DNA from: Bacillota bacterium
GTDB taxonomy: Bacteria > Bacillota > Clostridia > DSM-8532
Assembly: GCA_023415825.1 (NCBI GenBank)
Contig: JAEZJF010000018.1
Span: forward strand, 186,001-250,000
Direction: 5' to 3'
Length of the DNA stretch: 64,000 nucleotides
Part shown: positions 25,999 to 34,753 of the stretch, in pieces
How positions within the stretch are numbered: position 1 is the first letter of the stretch
Layout: each line of letters starts with the position of its first letter
Notes under the pieces: generated by a model
The model's database searches: none
Told to the model about the DNA's origin: nothing
Seen by the model: the letters and a program-made list of their open reading frames with translations, nothing else
Translations under genes and position numbers: made by a program

Positions 25999-27453
25999 AT
26001 GCCTGACAAGAAAAGGTTCATCAGTGGTTTCTTAATCATGTTGATTGTAGGAATAGCCTTCCAGTCGCCTATATCGTCCATCATCACAGGAAAATATGCT
26101 TTCCTTCCAGGGCTCTTGATGGCCCATGGGGCAACATCGGAGGACGGGTCACAGATATACGGCACATATATAAAGGTCGACGCAGATCAAGACAGCAGTG
26201 GTAAGCTTCAGCTGCTACCCGTCGATGATAGCGTCGTACTGTTCGAATTCGATGTGGTAAAAGGAAACAAGACTGATAACAACACGGATTTTCGATTTCC
26301 GGGTACCCTTTTTGTTGATGAGAACGGAATGGGTCAATGGGAGGGTGATACATCCGACGGCTTTGTATCCCTCACTTTTCATTGGAGTGAAAAATCCATT
26401 GAAGTCATGCAAAACGGAAGCCTTCCCGCATCCGTAGCCGGTCGGTATACATGGCAGAGGGATACTATGGAAATGACAATAGAAGCCGCCGGAGCACTGC
26501 TGGAAAACCTTCCGACGGCTGCCACCGGCCTTAACAGTAACAACGGAGTATACCGTCTTGAAGAATCCGAGGTATTGGTGGATAACTGGTTCTATCATTT
26601 AAAGGCTGTATTCGCGGATACAGGAGCTATTATTGGAGAATATCTGGTTGCAAAAGATATGAGTGCGGTGTATCGAGTAGACACGGAGGCACCTCTGCTT
26701 ATATACGGGTCCGCGGCCCCCATGATGGCAGCCACATATGAAATAGGCTTGGGAGACGGAGATGGAAATGCGACTTTGGCAGTCTGGAATGAATCCGGGG
26801 TAGTGAATGAAGGGATGGATATTAGCGAAGCTGAGAGAGCAACTCTTTCTATCCAGCTTGTGGATGCAGCTCCAGCCGCTTCTTTGTTAGAGGCAGGTAA
26901 AACCATGCCAATAAACGTGCGCACTCCCGGTCAGATTCCATCAATACTTACTGCTGATTCTGGAAACCCGGCAGTAGCCACTGTTGATTCAGAGGGCAAC
27001 ATTAAAGGCCTATCACCCGGAACCACCTCCATTGCGGGAGTTATTACCATTGACGGAGTTGAGAAACCCTTCCAGTTTGACATCAATGTCTGGGCCCCCT
27101 CTATTGAAGATGTGAATATACGAACAACTATTCCCGTTGGCACAAAATTTAACATGGAGGTGCGTGCAGTAGGGACGGAGGCTACGCTGAAATGGTATAC
27201 ATCCAACCCCGAAATTGCCGACATTGACCCGGATTCAGGTGTTCTGACCGGAAGGAAGAATGGCAAGATCAAACTTTTAGCTGTTGCAGGAGATTTAAAT
27301 AAAGAATGGGATATCACTATCGGAGAACCGGCCGCTGTTTCTGGACCCCCGACCCTGGTTACCTTGGCTTTAACAGTCATAGGGGCCATTACTATTGGCT
27401 TGACTGTGATCACGGCAATAATCCGGCGACGAAAAATGAAAAATAAGCAATAA
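25999..27453 (+). CDS. Membrane-anchored surface protein with BIG2-type Ig repeats
   Basis: 484 residues. An N-terminal hydrophobic segment (~8-27) exports the protein and a C-terminal helix (LALTVIGAITIGLTVITAII) followed by RRRKMKNKQ anchors it. Residues ~310-370 (SGNPAVATVDSEGNIKGLSP) and ~380-445 (SNPEIADIDPDSGVLTGRKN) are bacterial Ig-like group 2 repeats. The N-terminal 300 residues are not recognised. The ATG at 25999 was preferred over an upstream GTG because GGGGGTGA is five bases before it. It is cotranscribed with the preceding secreted protein. Confidence 0.75.
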   Translation: MPDKKRFISGFLIMLIVGIAFQSPISSIITGKYAFLPGLLMAHGATSEDGSQIYGTYIKVDADQDSSGKLQLLPVDDSVVLFEFDVVKGNKTDNNTDFRFPGTLFVDENGMGQWEGDTSDGFVSLTFHWSEKSIEVMQNGSLPASVAGRYTWQRDTMEMTIEAAGALLENLPTAATGLNSNNGVYRLEESEVLVDNWFYHLKAVFADTGAIIGEYLVAKDMSAVYRVDTEAPLLIYGSAAPMMAATYEIGLGDGDGNATLAVWNESGVVNEGMDISEAERATLSIQLVDAAPAASLLEAGKTMPINVRTPGQIPSILTADSGNPAVATVDSEGNIKGLSPGTTSIAGVITIDGVEKPFQFDINVWAPSIEDVNIRTTIPVGTKFNMEVRAVGTEATLKWYTSNPEIADIDPDSGVLTGRKNGKIKLLAVAGDLNKEWDITIGEPAAVSGPPTLVTLALTVIGAITIGLTVITAIIRRRKMKNKQ

Positions 27454-27493
27454 GTGAGAATAATAATTCTATAACCTACATCAAGATCTTCCA

Positions 27494-27530
27494 GGACTAT
27501 CCCGCTATAAGCAGGGTAGTCCCTTTTATT
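27494..27530 (+). terminator. Terminator of the secreted-protein operon
   Basis: GGACTATCCCGC / GCAGGGTAGTCC stem with a TATAA loop and a CTTTTATT tail, about 40 bases after the stop at 27453. Confidence 0.85.
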
Positions 27531-27684
27531 GGCTTTAATCTTTGCTTTTTATCATTGAAGGTGTATGATATTGTAAGACTTTCAAATTTATTGACTTTTT
27601 TTGACTGAGAATATTCAACTTGTATACCATCGTGAAGGTTAAGCTGGAATTATCTTTCATTCCTTAATTTGTGGAGGCTCCATT

Positions 27685-30180
27685 ATGCAAAGAACCCATC
27701 ACTGCAACACGAAAAGCTTATACTTTCCACCGCGCATTACTAACGCCTTAAATAATATCTTTAACTATCCTCTGACCATTGTTGAAGCTCCTATGGGCTA
27801 CGGGAAAACGACAGCAGTACGCGAGTACCTGAAAAAAAGTGATGCAGCAGTGCTATGGCAGACCATATATGACAGCAGCCTGCTTAATTTTTGGAACAGC
27901 CTATGCCATCAATTGTGTATCTTTTCTGAGTCTGCCTCACAAAGCCTGGTCCGGCTTGAATTTCCCAATGACAGCGTATCCATGCAGGAGGCAATACATA
28001 TCATTGAGACCATAAGGATCCCCAAAAAAACCGTTCTGGTCATAGATGACTACCATCTGGTCGATAGTACGGTTGTCAATGCCTTTATCCAATTTCTCGT
28101 CCGGAATGAAATATCAAATCTGCATATCGTTTTGACAACGCGTTTTACCCAAATGGATAATCTTGAAGAGCTCACGCTTAAGGGTTATTTAAACCATTTG
28201 AAGAAAGAAGCCTTTGAGCTTGCACCCAATGAAATAACGGAATATTTCAAGCTTTGCGGTGTCAGCATCAGAACCTCCGACGCAGACAGGCTTTATGCTA
28301 TGACCGACGGTTGGATCAGTGCTCTTTATCTGCTCATGCTGGATTATATTTCTGAGGGTTCCTATTCACATGTAACTAATATTTATAAGCTTATGGAGAA
28401 AGCCGTCTATGCATCATTTGCCCAGGAAATCAAGGACTTTCTTGTTACGATGTGCCTTTTTGATAGCTTTACCCTTGATCAGGCAGTTCATATGTGGGGA
28501 AAGGACAACGCTGCGGACATCCTTATTGAAATAACCAGCAAAAATGCATTTATCAAATATGATGCAGAATCTAAAACTTATCATATGCACAGTCTCTTAA
28601 CGAACTTCCTTAAGGATGTGCTTGAAAGCAAACAAATCAAACTTGATCTGTACCATAAGGCTGCCCGGTGGTTTTTAAAGGTTGGCGATTATAGGCTGGC
28701 CATGCACTATTTCTATTTATACGGTGATTTTGAAGGTATCTACCAATCTATTGAAAGGGAGAAGGCTACCGGCATCAATCTTTATTACGGAAAAGAACTG
28801 ACCATCAAGTATGTCGTTGAATGTCCGGATGAGGTGAAGAGCAGGCATCATTTTGTTTTGCTCCTGCTGGCCTTTGAGCTGTTTACATTCAATGAAATTG
28901 ATTTGTTCCAAAAAGCCTGCGAAGAATTCCTGCATCATATCCATTCGGATAAAACCCTGGACGAGAATCAACGCAATCGCCTTTTGGGCGAATTTGAACT
29001 GATTATGAGCTTTACAGGCTATAATGACATCCGCAAAATGAAGGAACATCATCAAAAAGCATATCAGCTATTAAAAGAACCTTCATCCATTCTATCTGCC
29101 AACTCAAATTGGACCTTTGGCTCCCCATCAATCCTTTATATGTTTTATCGGGAATCCGGTAAGCTTATGGAGAATCTTGAAGACATGATGGAGGCTCTCC
29201 CCTGCTACAGCCAGGTATCCAACGGAAATGCATCCGGCGGAGAATATATTATGAAAGCAGAAAGCCATTTTTATGCGGGTGAATTTGATAACGCTGAAAT
29301 TGAGGCTCATAAGGCCATGTATGAATCCAAACAAAAAAGTCAAGTATCAAACATTATCTGTGTTCTTTTCCTTTGGATGCGCTTGGCGTTGATACAAGGC
29401 AATTTTTCTAGAATAACCATGCTTCTGAAAACCATGCGCGATGAAATCACCAAGCAAAAGGAATACTTCCTGATTCATACGGTTGAAATATGCGAGGGCT
29501 ATCTTCTTTCCTTACTCTGCCAAAGCGGTAAGGTCCCGGAGTGGCTTCTGACGGGTGATTTCAGTAGTTACCGATTGCTGTTCCCTAATATTCCAATGGT
29601 AAACATCGTCTATGGCAGGATACTCCTGATAAAAGGCGAGTATTTAAAGCTCATCGGAAGCGCGAGAGCCTTTCTCAGTATGGCCTCCGTTTTTCCGAAT
29701 CTCTTGGGGTCAATCTATACCGCTATCTATCTTGCAGCAGCCAATGATCGGATATTCAGACAAAAAGACGCTTTGGATGCATTGAAACAGGCTCTGAATA
29801 TGGCTATCCCGGACAAGATATACATGCCGTTTGTTGAAAACGGCGATTTTTTAAAGCCTCTGCTGGAGGAATTATACCGCCAAGGCTGCCTGTGCGAAGA
29901 AATAGCCCGAATACTTCAATTGTATGCGCCATATCAAAAAGCTCTCACCCAAATAAAAAAGGAAGAGTTTTCAGAAAAAAAACCGGACTTGACGGCCAGA
30001 GAGATGGAAATCGCCCAACTTGCCGCAGAGGGATTTTCTAACCGGGAAATAGGAGAAAGACTCTACATTTCTGAAAATACAGTGAAAACACAAATGAAAA
30101 GCGTTTTTGAGAAACTTGGTATAAATTCAAGGGTTCTTATAAAGCAGTTTTTTCTGGAAAAGACTGACCCTATGAAGTAA
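27685..30180 (+). CDS. MalT-like (LAL-type) ATP-binding LuxR-family transcriptional activator
   Basis: 831 residues, the usual length for large ATP-binding LuxR regulators. The N-terminus is an STAND NTPase: Walker A APMGYGKTT (Lys41) and Walker B TVLVIDDYH near 115-123. The middle (350-740) is helical and TPR-like, and the C-terminus (~770-825) is a LuxR helix-turn-helix (LTAREMEIAQLAAEGFSNRE). Members such as MalT are activated by a sugar plus ATP. GGAGG precedes the ATG. The ligand is unknown; the upstream secreted proteins are obvious candidate targets. Confidence 0.92.
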   Translation: MQRTHHCNTKSLYFPPRITNALNNIFNYPLTIVEAPMGYGKTTAVREYLKKSDAAVLWQTIYDSSLLNFWNSLCHQLCIFSESASQSLVRLEFPNDSVSMQEAIHIIETIRIPKKTVLVIDDYHLVDSTVVNAFIQFLVRNEISNLHIVLTTRFTQMDNLEELTLKGYLNHLKKEAFELAPNEITEYFKLCGVSIRTSDADRLYAMTDGWISALYLLMLDYISEGSYSHVTNIYKLMEKAVYASFAQEIKDFLVTMCLFDSFTLDQAVHMWGKDNAADILIEITSKNAFIKYDAESKTYHMHSLLTNFLKDVLESKQIKLDLYHKAARWFLKVGDYRLAMHYFYLYGDFEGIYQSIEREKATGINLYYGKELTIKYVVECPDEVKSRHHFVLLLLAFELFTFNEIDLFQKACEEFLHHIHSDKTLDENQRNRLLGEFELIMSFTGYNDIRKMKEHHQKAYQLLKEPSSILSANSNWTFGSPSILYMFYRESGKLMENLEDMMEALPCYSQVSNGNASGGEYIMKAESHFYAGEFDNAEIEAHKAMYESKQKSQVSNIICVLFLWMRLALIQGNFSRITMLLKTMRDEITKQKEYFLIHTVEICEGYLLSLLCQSGKVPEWLLTGDFSSYRLLFPNIPMVNIVYGRILLIKGEYLKLIGSARAFLSMASVFPNLLGSIYTAIYLAAANDRIFRQKDALDALKQALNMAIPDKIYMPFVENGDFLKPLLEELYRQGCLCEEIARILQLYAPYQKALTQIKKEEFSEKKPDLTAREMEIAQLAAEGFSNREIGERLYISENTVKTQMKSVFEKLGINSRVLIKQFFLEKTDPMK

Positions 30181-30192
30181 GGCCCTCCCATC

Positions 30193-30213
30193 AAAATCAC
30201 CCATCGGGTGATT
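30193..30213 (+). terminator. TCACCC hairpin, copy 2
   Basis: AATCACCC-atc-GGGTGATT, 15 bases after the stop of the MalT-like gene. It has no T-tail on the plus strand, so termination may be weak. Confidence 0.6.
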
Positions 30214-30276
30214 GGAAGCAAAAAGCATCTGCCATACAATTTAAGCATGGAAGATTCTTTGCGCCGGAGGTGGAGA

Positions 30277-30507
30277 ATGAGCCGAATAGAAGCTGTCATA
30301 CCTCTTGAAAATTACCGTTTAAATGTTTTATTTGAAAATGGGTGCAGTATGATACTGAATCTCAAACCCCGGCTTCATACCATCAGGTTCAACATACTCT
30401 CGGATGAGGACTTCTTCAGAAGGGCAGCCACAGACGGTATACGCATTTTTTGGGAAAACAAACTGGAAATCTCAATAAATGAGGTTTTCCAACTGGCTCA
30501 GAAATAG
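30277..30507 (+). CDS. DUF2442-family small protein
   Basis: 76 residues (MSRIEAVIPLENYRLNVLFENG...). The order of a VxPLxxYxLxVxFxNG strand pair, LKPRL, and a helical FFRRAA segment fits DUF2442, short beta-rich proteins often encoded beside toxin or DUF4160 genes; no such partner is present here. The ATG at 30277 has GGAGG six bases upstream. Function unknown. Confidence 0.75.
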   Translation: MSRIEAVIPLENYRLNVLFENGCSMILNLKPRLHTIRFNILSDEDFFRRAATDGIRIFWENKLEISINEVFQLAQK

Positions 30508-30524
30508 TTCCTACTATTCACCAC

Positions 30525-31538
30525 TCACTTACCTGGCATTTCACCGATTTTCTCGTAATCTCCCGAAGCTCCATCCAAAAAATAGATATTGGTACCATTG
30601 GCACTCACCGCATAATAGCCAATGGTCAAAGACTTCTCTGCTGTTTCTTCAGAAAACCGGACGAGATAGCATACATCATTGTCGAAGGCTTCAAGAGAAA
30701 CCATACCCTCAACACTTGTTGCAAATTCTCTGCCGCCTGCATCATTAATATCCTTCATAGCAATAAAATACACAACCGCCTGCACCTCATCAGCCGTATA
30801 ATAGTATTCGGTTCCTGTTTCCATACCAGGCAGTTCTGACCGGGGATCAGCAGCTCCTTCATTCACTGAGGGCAATACAAAAAGCCCATCATCCACAGAA
30901 TCAAGTTCTTCAAAGCTTACCAATGCGGTTGTTGTCCGCATGTTAACATCATATTCGCTCTGGAGTTCCACAAAATAATCGGGGGAATACCACAGGGTAA
31001 CAGTACCATCTTCACCACATTTCTTGCTGACACAAATAACCTTTATACCATAGAGCTCCTCATATTGCGCAGAGATCAGCTCCTCACCGCTTAAGACAAG
31101 CATGTCATACAAGGTCCCCTCATCCATATACAAGGTAGGATCAAAAGGCCTCATGCCCACCACTTCACCTGACGCATCAATGTCATAGCAAGTACCGTCA
31201 TCAGGCAGGATGATGGTGACTTCCGTAGCCTCCATCATCGTGGTTTCAGTTCGCATACGGCCATCCCTGGCAAGAGTTGTAACAACCTCAACAGGCACCT
31301 CTAAATCAGACATTTCACTGGTAATAGAGGTTGTAAACCTTAAATCACCTTTTCGGCCGGACGGCTTATAAGCAATGCTCCTTAAAAGCTCTGCATCTTT
31401 TAAAGGCGCCTCTTCTGCTGCTTCCTCCTTGCGAGTCTCCTTTTCTTGGTTTGAATCGTTTTGTTCAACGCACCCAAAAAAAAGTAATGAAAGGGCACAA
31501 AGTGAAAGTAATAATGCCAAAAGTCTTATATACCTCAT
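30525..31538 (-). CDS. Lipoprotein of unknown function
   Basis: 337 residues with a lipobox (SLLFFGC, Cys23) and a strongly acidic, Glu/Lys-rich linker (~24-48). The mature part is beta-rich (DLRFTTSITSEMSDLEVPVE, MRTETTMMEATEV) and resembles the LolA / LppX-type lipid-binding fold of Firmicute lipoproteins, a weak resemblance. It is convergent with the DUF2442 gene. Confidence 0.7.
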   Translation of the reverse strand: MRYIRLLALLLSLCALSLLFFGCVEQNDSNQEKETRKEEAAEEAPLKDAELLRSIAYKPSGRKGDLRFTTSITSEMSDLEVPVEVVTTLARDGRMRTETTMMEATEVTIILPDDGTCYDIDASGEVVGMRPFDPTLYMDEGTLYDMLVLSGEELISAQYEELYGIKVICVSKKCGEDGTVTLWYSPDYFVELQSEYDVNMRTTTALVSFEELDSVDDGLFVLPSVNEGAADPRSELPGMETGTEYYYTADEVQAVVYFIAMKDINDAGGREFATSVEGMVSLEAFDNDVCYLVRFSEETAEKSLTIGYYAVSANGTNIYFLDGASGDYEKIGEMPGK

Positions 31539-31614
31539 GAAAACAACAGTCCTCTCTTACAACAGATTTCAGCCGGTTTTGCCGCTTTATTATCATACCG
31601 GACCAGCAGCAACA

Positions 31615-31641
31615 AAAAAATCACCCGATGGGTGATTTTTT
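31615..31641 (-). terminator. TCACCC hairpin, copy 3 (terminator)
   Basis: AAAAATCACCC-gat-GGGTGATTTTT; on the minus strand it ends in a T-run about 30 bases after the stop at 31668, so it terminates the acyltransferase-like gene. Confidence 0.85.
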
Positions 31642-31667
31642 AATGCTTTTTCTATGGGTTATAGTTT

Positions 31668-32474
31668 TCACTTGTAACGATACACACCCCAGCCTGCGGG
31701 GATTTTCTGACCCGATTTAAGCCATGCTTTTACACTTTTTTGCAAACCGGTATTCTCAGGATATGAATCAATATCGTCGGATATATAGCCGAAAATACGT
31801 TCCTCTGCCTGTCTGCATTCCCAATCTATCATGGCAAGCTCATAATCCTTTTGGAAGGTAAGAATATTTGCAGTGGGAGGCAGCAGTTCTTTTAACATTG
31901 GACTTATGAGCCATGAATGACACACAAATACCGCCTGCTTAAGCCCCCAGAAATCCATAGCTTGTCCATATGAGTCTGCAATCACTTGCTCCTTCAGAGG
32001 AGCTCCTTTTGGAATATGTACATTCAAGACCTTGTCTTCCTGTGGTGAATCAGTGGCTTTTTCAAGCTCCGGCGGAAATGAAATGGGTTCAAACTGGAGC
32101 CTTCCCAAGCGAAACAGCTCAAGCTTTAAATGCTTTGCAAGCCATTGGATTTCAAGCAATCCATGTTTTCCTGTCTGCTCAAAGCACTCCTTCTCCCATA
32201 TTGAAATATCGGAAAAGGTATCAATATAGATAGCTTCAGAAATACGCTTTATCGCATATTCCTCCTCCAGAAGGGAGGCAAAGCGCACATACAGCACCAG
32301 ATACCACTGAGCTGGCTGCGGCTTTGCGTTTATGCAATTATTAAATGCTTCAGTGTCCCGATAAAAGAGATCTCGTAACTCCGCCATTTCATTATCTGAA
32401 ATAGCAAAGCTGCATGTAATGTCCATTGCAGCATCATCCAGCTGTATTTTGCGACAAAAATCCTGTAGTGTCAT
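31668..32474 (-). CDS. GNAT-like acyltransferase-domain protein (NAT_N / GNAT_C type)
   Basis: 268 residues. The N-terminal helical part (TLQDFCRKIQLDDAAMD) and the C-terminal region with VFVCHSWLISPMLKELLPP and NILTFQKDYEL match the two-domain family annotated as acyltransferase domain-containing proteins in Clostridia. Function is not established. I chose the ATG at 32472-32474 with GGGGTGA upstream; a longer frame exists without one. It is monocistronic. Confidence 0.72.
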   Translation of the reverse strand: MTLQDFCRKIQLDDAAMDITCSFAISDNEMAELRDLFYRDTEAFNNCINAKPQPAQWYLVLYVRFASLLEEEYAIKRISEAIYIDTFSDISIWEKECFEQTGKHGLLEIQWLAKHLKLELFRLGRLQFEPISFPPELEKATDSPQEDKVLNVHIPKGAPLKEQVIADSYGQAMDFWGLKQAVFVCHSWLISPMLKELLPPTANILTFQKDYELAMIDWECRQAEERIFGYISDDIDSYPENTGLQKSVKAWLKSGQKIPAGWGVYRYK

Positions 32475-32690
32475 CGTTTCACCCCGCCGGCTCCGGCAAG
32501 CTAGAATCAAAGGGCTTATACAAGGTATTTTCCCACATCTCTGCTTTACGCGCAATACCCTTGACTTTTATGGCGACCACCGGCAAGCCGGCGATATCCA
32601 ACTGAGCTACAGTAAACAAAAAGCGATCCCTTACAGATAATAATCGCCGGATGAACCCAATTGGGCAAAATAGAAAAAATTTCTTAGGTA

Positions 32691-32719
32691 TTGCGTTCAT
32701 TTTTTGTATATGTTATATT
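32691..32719 (+). promoter_or_regulatory. Promoter of the ROK regulator gene
   Basis: TTGCGT (32691-32696), exactly 17 bases, then TATATT (32714-32719), 65 bases before the ATG. The ROK-type operator follows immediately. Confidence 0.6.
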
Positions 32720-32729
32720 CATCTTGTAC

Positions 32730-32750
32730 TTATTTCGAAGTCCGAAATAA
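32730..32750. promoter_or_regulatory. ROK/NagC-type operator
   Basis: Perfect palindrome TTATTTCG-aagtc-CGAAATAA, 11 bases downstream of the -10 box. The outer TTATTT...AAATAA halves match the NagC/Mlc-type site consensus, so autoregulation by the ROK protein encoded at 32785 is likely. Confidence 0.75.
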
Positions 32751-32784
32751 CTAATTCCTATTAGGGACAGTAAGGAAGGCATTT

Positions 32785-33864
32785 ATGAAAAAAGTTGGGC
32801 TACAAGATATTAAAAAGCAAAACCGTCAGGTGATTATGCGCTCAATTTTAGAGCATGGCTCCCTTTCGCGGATTGAAATTGCCCAATACACCCAACTGTC
32901 TCCAAGCACCGTAACCGTACTCGTCAACGAAATTATTGAAGACGGCTTGCTTATTGAATCAGGAACATCGGCATCCACAGGAGGGCGCAAACGAGTTGAG
33001 CTTTCCGTCAACAGCGCTTTTGGCGATATCTGCGTTGTGGATATTAGTCGCCAGAGGTCTACTCTTCATATCTATGACATGAACCTTCATGAGCAATCCA
33101 CCATTGCTTTGTCCAACCGCTATATTTCAGGCAATGACCTGTTTATCGCTATAACCTCGGCTGTACTTACCCATTATGGCGTTGAGGAATGCCGTAAAAA
33201 GAAATTGCAGGGGTTTGGCCTGTTGTTCCAGGAAGATATTCAAGCCAGCGAGTGCAATGTTATGTATTCAACATCTCTTTCCTCTGCAAGTATTTCGTTG
33301 AAGGAAGCATTAGTCACCCAGTTCCGTACAACCGTTGTTGAAGATCATACCAGCTCCTATTCGTTTTTTGCGGCTTTGGACACATCGGACAAAACCAAGC
33401 ATAATAGTGCTCATATCACCATTGGCAACAGCATTTTAGCAAGTATCACCATTCAAGGTAAACCAGTGCCGCTAAAAAGCGGAAGAATTTCTGATATCAC
33501 ACCCCTTTTACACAACATAGGCAATGACATCCCTCAGCTTCCCTTGCTGGAGGCCCTGTGTAAAAAAGAGCCCTGTCCCTCCGAAAAAGCACTGACTCCT
33601 CCTCAAAGCCGGCTGTTATCAGCCTTTTCCAAACAAATCTCAGCTATCATTGCTTTGCTTTGTACTTTATTCCCGTTGGATATCATTTTTATTTCAGGAA
33701 ATATTACTAAAGTAGGCGGTTTTATGGGAACGGTGAGAGAATTGACCAGTGAAAATATGGCACCTGCTCCCTCTCCAGACATTCAGGTTTTGGACGCCTT
33801 TCAGCAGCCAATTTCAAATTTATTGGCCGAAAAAATACGCAAAAGCGTGCTCTGCACCCATTAG
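32785..33864 (+). CDS. ROK-family transcriptional regulator with degenerate sugar-kinase domain
   Basis: 359 residues. The N-terminal winged helix (~7-70: LSRIEIAQYTQLSPSTVTVLVNEIIEDGLL) is that of NagC/XylR repressors. The rest follows the ROK fold, but the CxCGxxGCxE zinc motif and the ExGH motif are absent (KSGRISDITPLLHN stands in their place), and the ATP-binding DxGGT is VDISRQRST. It may therefore sense a ligand without the usual zinc site. AAGGAAGG precedes the ATG. It heads the plus-strand cluster to 40.3 kb and probably controls it. Confidence 0.85.
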   Translation: MKKVGLQDIKKQNRQVIMRSILEHGSLSRIEIAQYTQLSPSTVTVLVNEIIEDGLLIESGTSASTGGRKRVELSVNSAFGDICVVDISRQRSTLHIYDMNLHEQSTIALSNRYISGNDLFIAITSAVLTHYGVEECRKKKLQGFGLLFQEDIQASECNVMYSTSLSSASISLKEALVTQFRTTVVEDHTSSYSFFAALDTSDKTKHNSAHITIGNSILASITIQGKPVPLKSGRISDITPLLHNIGNDIPQLPLLEALCKKEPCPSEKALTPPQSRLLSAFSKQISAIIALLCTLFPLDIIFISGNITKVGGFMGTVRELTSENMAPAPSPDIQVLDAFQQPISNLLAEKIRKSVLCTH

Positions 33865-33873
33865 CGTATTAAA

Positions 33874-33972
33874 AGGGACTTAAAACATTACTTCCGCTTT
33901 TAGCGTGGGCCCTTCGTGGCATCCAGGCTGGGCGTAGCGCTATCTTAAGCGGAAGTTCTGTTAACCGTCCCT
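33874..33972 (+). ncRNA. Structured palindromic intergenic RNA candidate
   Basis: The 99 bases between the ROK gene and the next gene fold into one nested structure: AGGGAC (33874) with GTCCCT (33967), ACTTCCGCTT (33890) with AAGCGGAAGT (33947), then AGCG/CGCT, GCCC/GGGC and TGG-cat-CCA inside. There is no T-run, so it is not a normal terminator. It could be a cis-regulatory leader, an mRNA stabiliser or a small palindromic repeat element. Confidence 0.5.
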
Positions 33973-33994
33973 AAATAGAAGGAGATGAAAAAGC

Positions 33995-34690
33995 ATGACT
34001 TTTTTGGAAATGGTAACACAAAAACCTTTTTCCCTTATTGTCAGTTTGCCATCCAATCGTTTGGACCTGGCACAGGCCGCTTTAGAAGGCGGTGCCGACG
34101 CAGTCAAGGTACATTGCAATGTATGGCACAGGGCGAGTGGACACACCTTTGGTACGTTCAAAGAAAACGAATCATTTTTACAAGAGCTGGTCAAGCTCTG
34201 CGGAAATGTTCCCGTCGGGCTTGTTCCGGGCGCCGATGAAGCCTTCATTACAAACGAAGAACGACTGGAAGCTGAAAAGCTCGGTATTGGCTTTTTTTCA
34301 TCGTATATCCACCATTTGCCCAGTTACATGATGGAAAGCAAGCATCTTACGAAAATGGTCGCCATTGGTCATTCTTATCCACACCCTATGCTGGATGCTG
34401 TGACGACATCCCCAATTGAAGTGCTTGAATGCAGTATTCAGCCTGGTGAAGCCTATGGCTCTCCGCTTAACTATGGGGATGTACTTCAGTATCAGTATTT
34501 GGCCGCCCATGTTAAACAACCCACTGTCATTCCTACACAGAAGCATATTCTCCCTGGTGAAGTCAAACATCTCTATGAGGCTGGCTGTAAAGCCGTCATG
34601 ATTGGTGCCATTGTAATGGGTAAAGAACCCACACCCCACAGCGTTAAAGCCTCTACCCTGTCCTATCGTGAAGCCATTGAATCCTTTTAA
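33995..34690 (+). CDS. TIM-barrel protein, NanE/HisA-like
   Basis: 231 residues. Alternating strands and helices, LDLAQAALEGGADAVKVHCNV near residue 25-45, VPVGLVPGAD, and a C-terminal HLYEAGCKAVMIGAIVMG resembling the phosphate-binding loops of small (beta/alpha)8 enzymes such as NanE. It may be an epimerase or aldolase for a phosphorylated metabolite; no catalytic residues can be assigned. AAGGAG is about ten bases before the ATG. It is the first structural gene after the ROK regulator. Confidence 0.65.
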   Translation: MTFLEMVTQKPFSLIVSLPSNRLDLAQAALEGGADAVKVHCNVWHRASGHTFGTFKENESFLQELVKLCGNVPVGLVPGADEAFITNEERLEAEKLGIGFFSSYIHHLPSYMMESKHLTKMVAIGHSYPHPMLDAVTTSPIEVLECSIQPGEAYGSPLNYGDVLQYQYLAAHVKQPTVIPTQKHILPGEVKHLYEAGCKAVMIGAIVMGKEPTPHSVKASTLSYREAIESF

Positions 34691-34753
34691 AGATCCTTAA
34701 CCGCTCATGCGGTAAAAAATATGGGGGCGACCCTTACAAAAAGGAGAATGATT

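Noticed and set aside
32595..32609. Minus-strand sequence TAGCTCAGTTGGATA, identical to a tRNA D-arm
   Set aside because: No matching GAGC for the D-stem, no 7-bp acceptor pairing and no T-arm motif follow, so it is not a tRNA gene; at most a chance match or a tiny tRNA relic.
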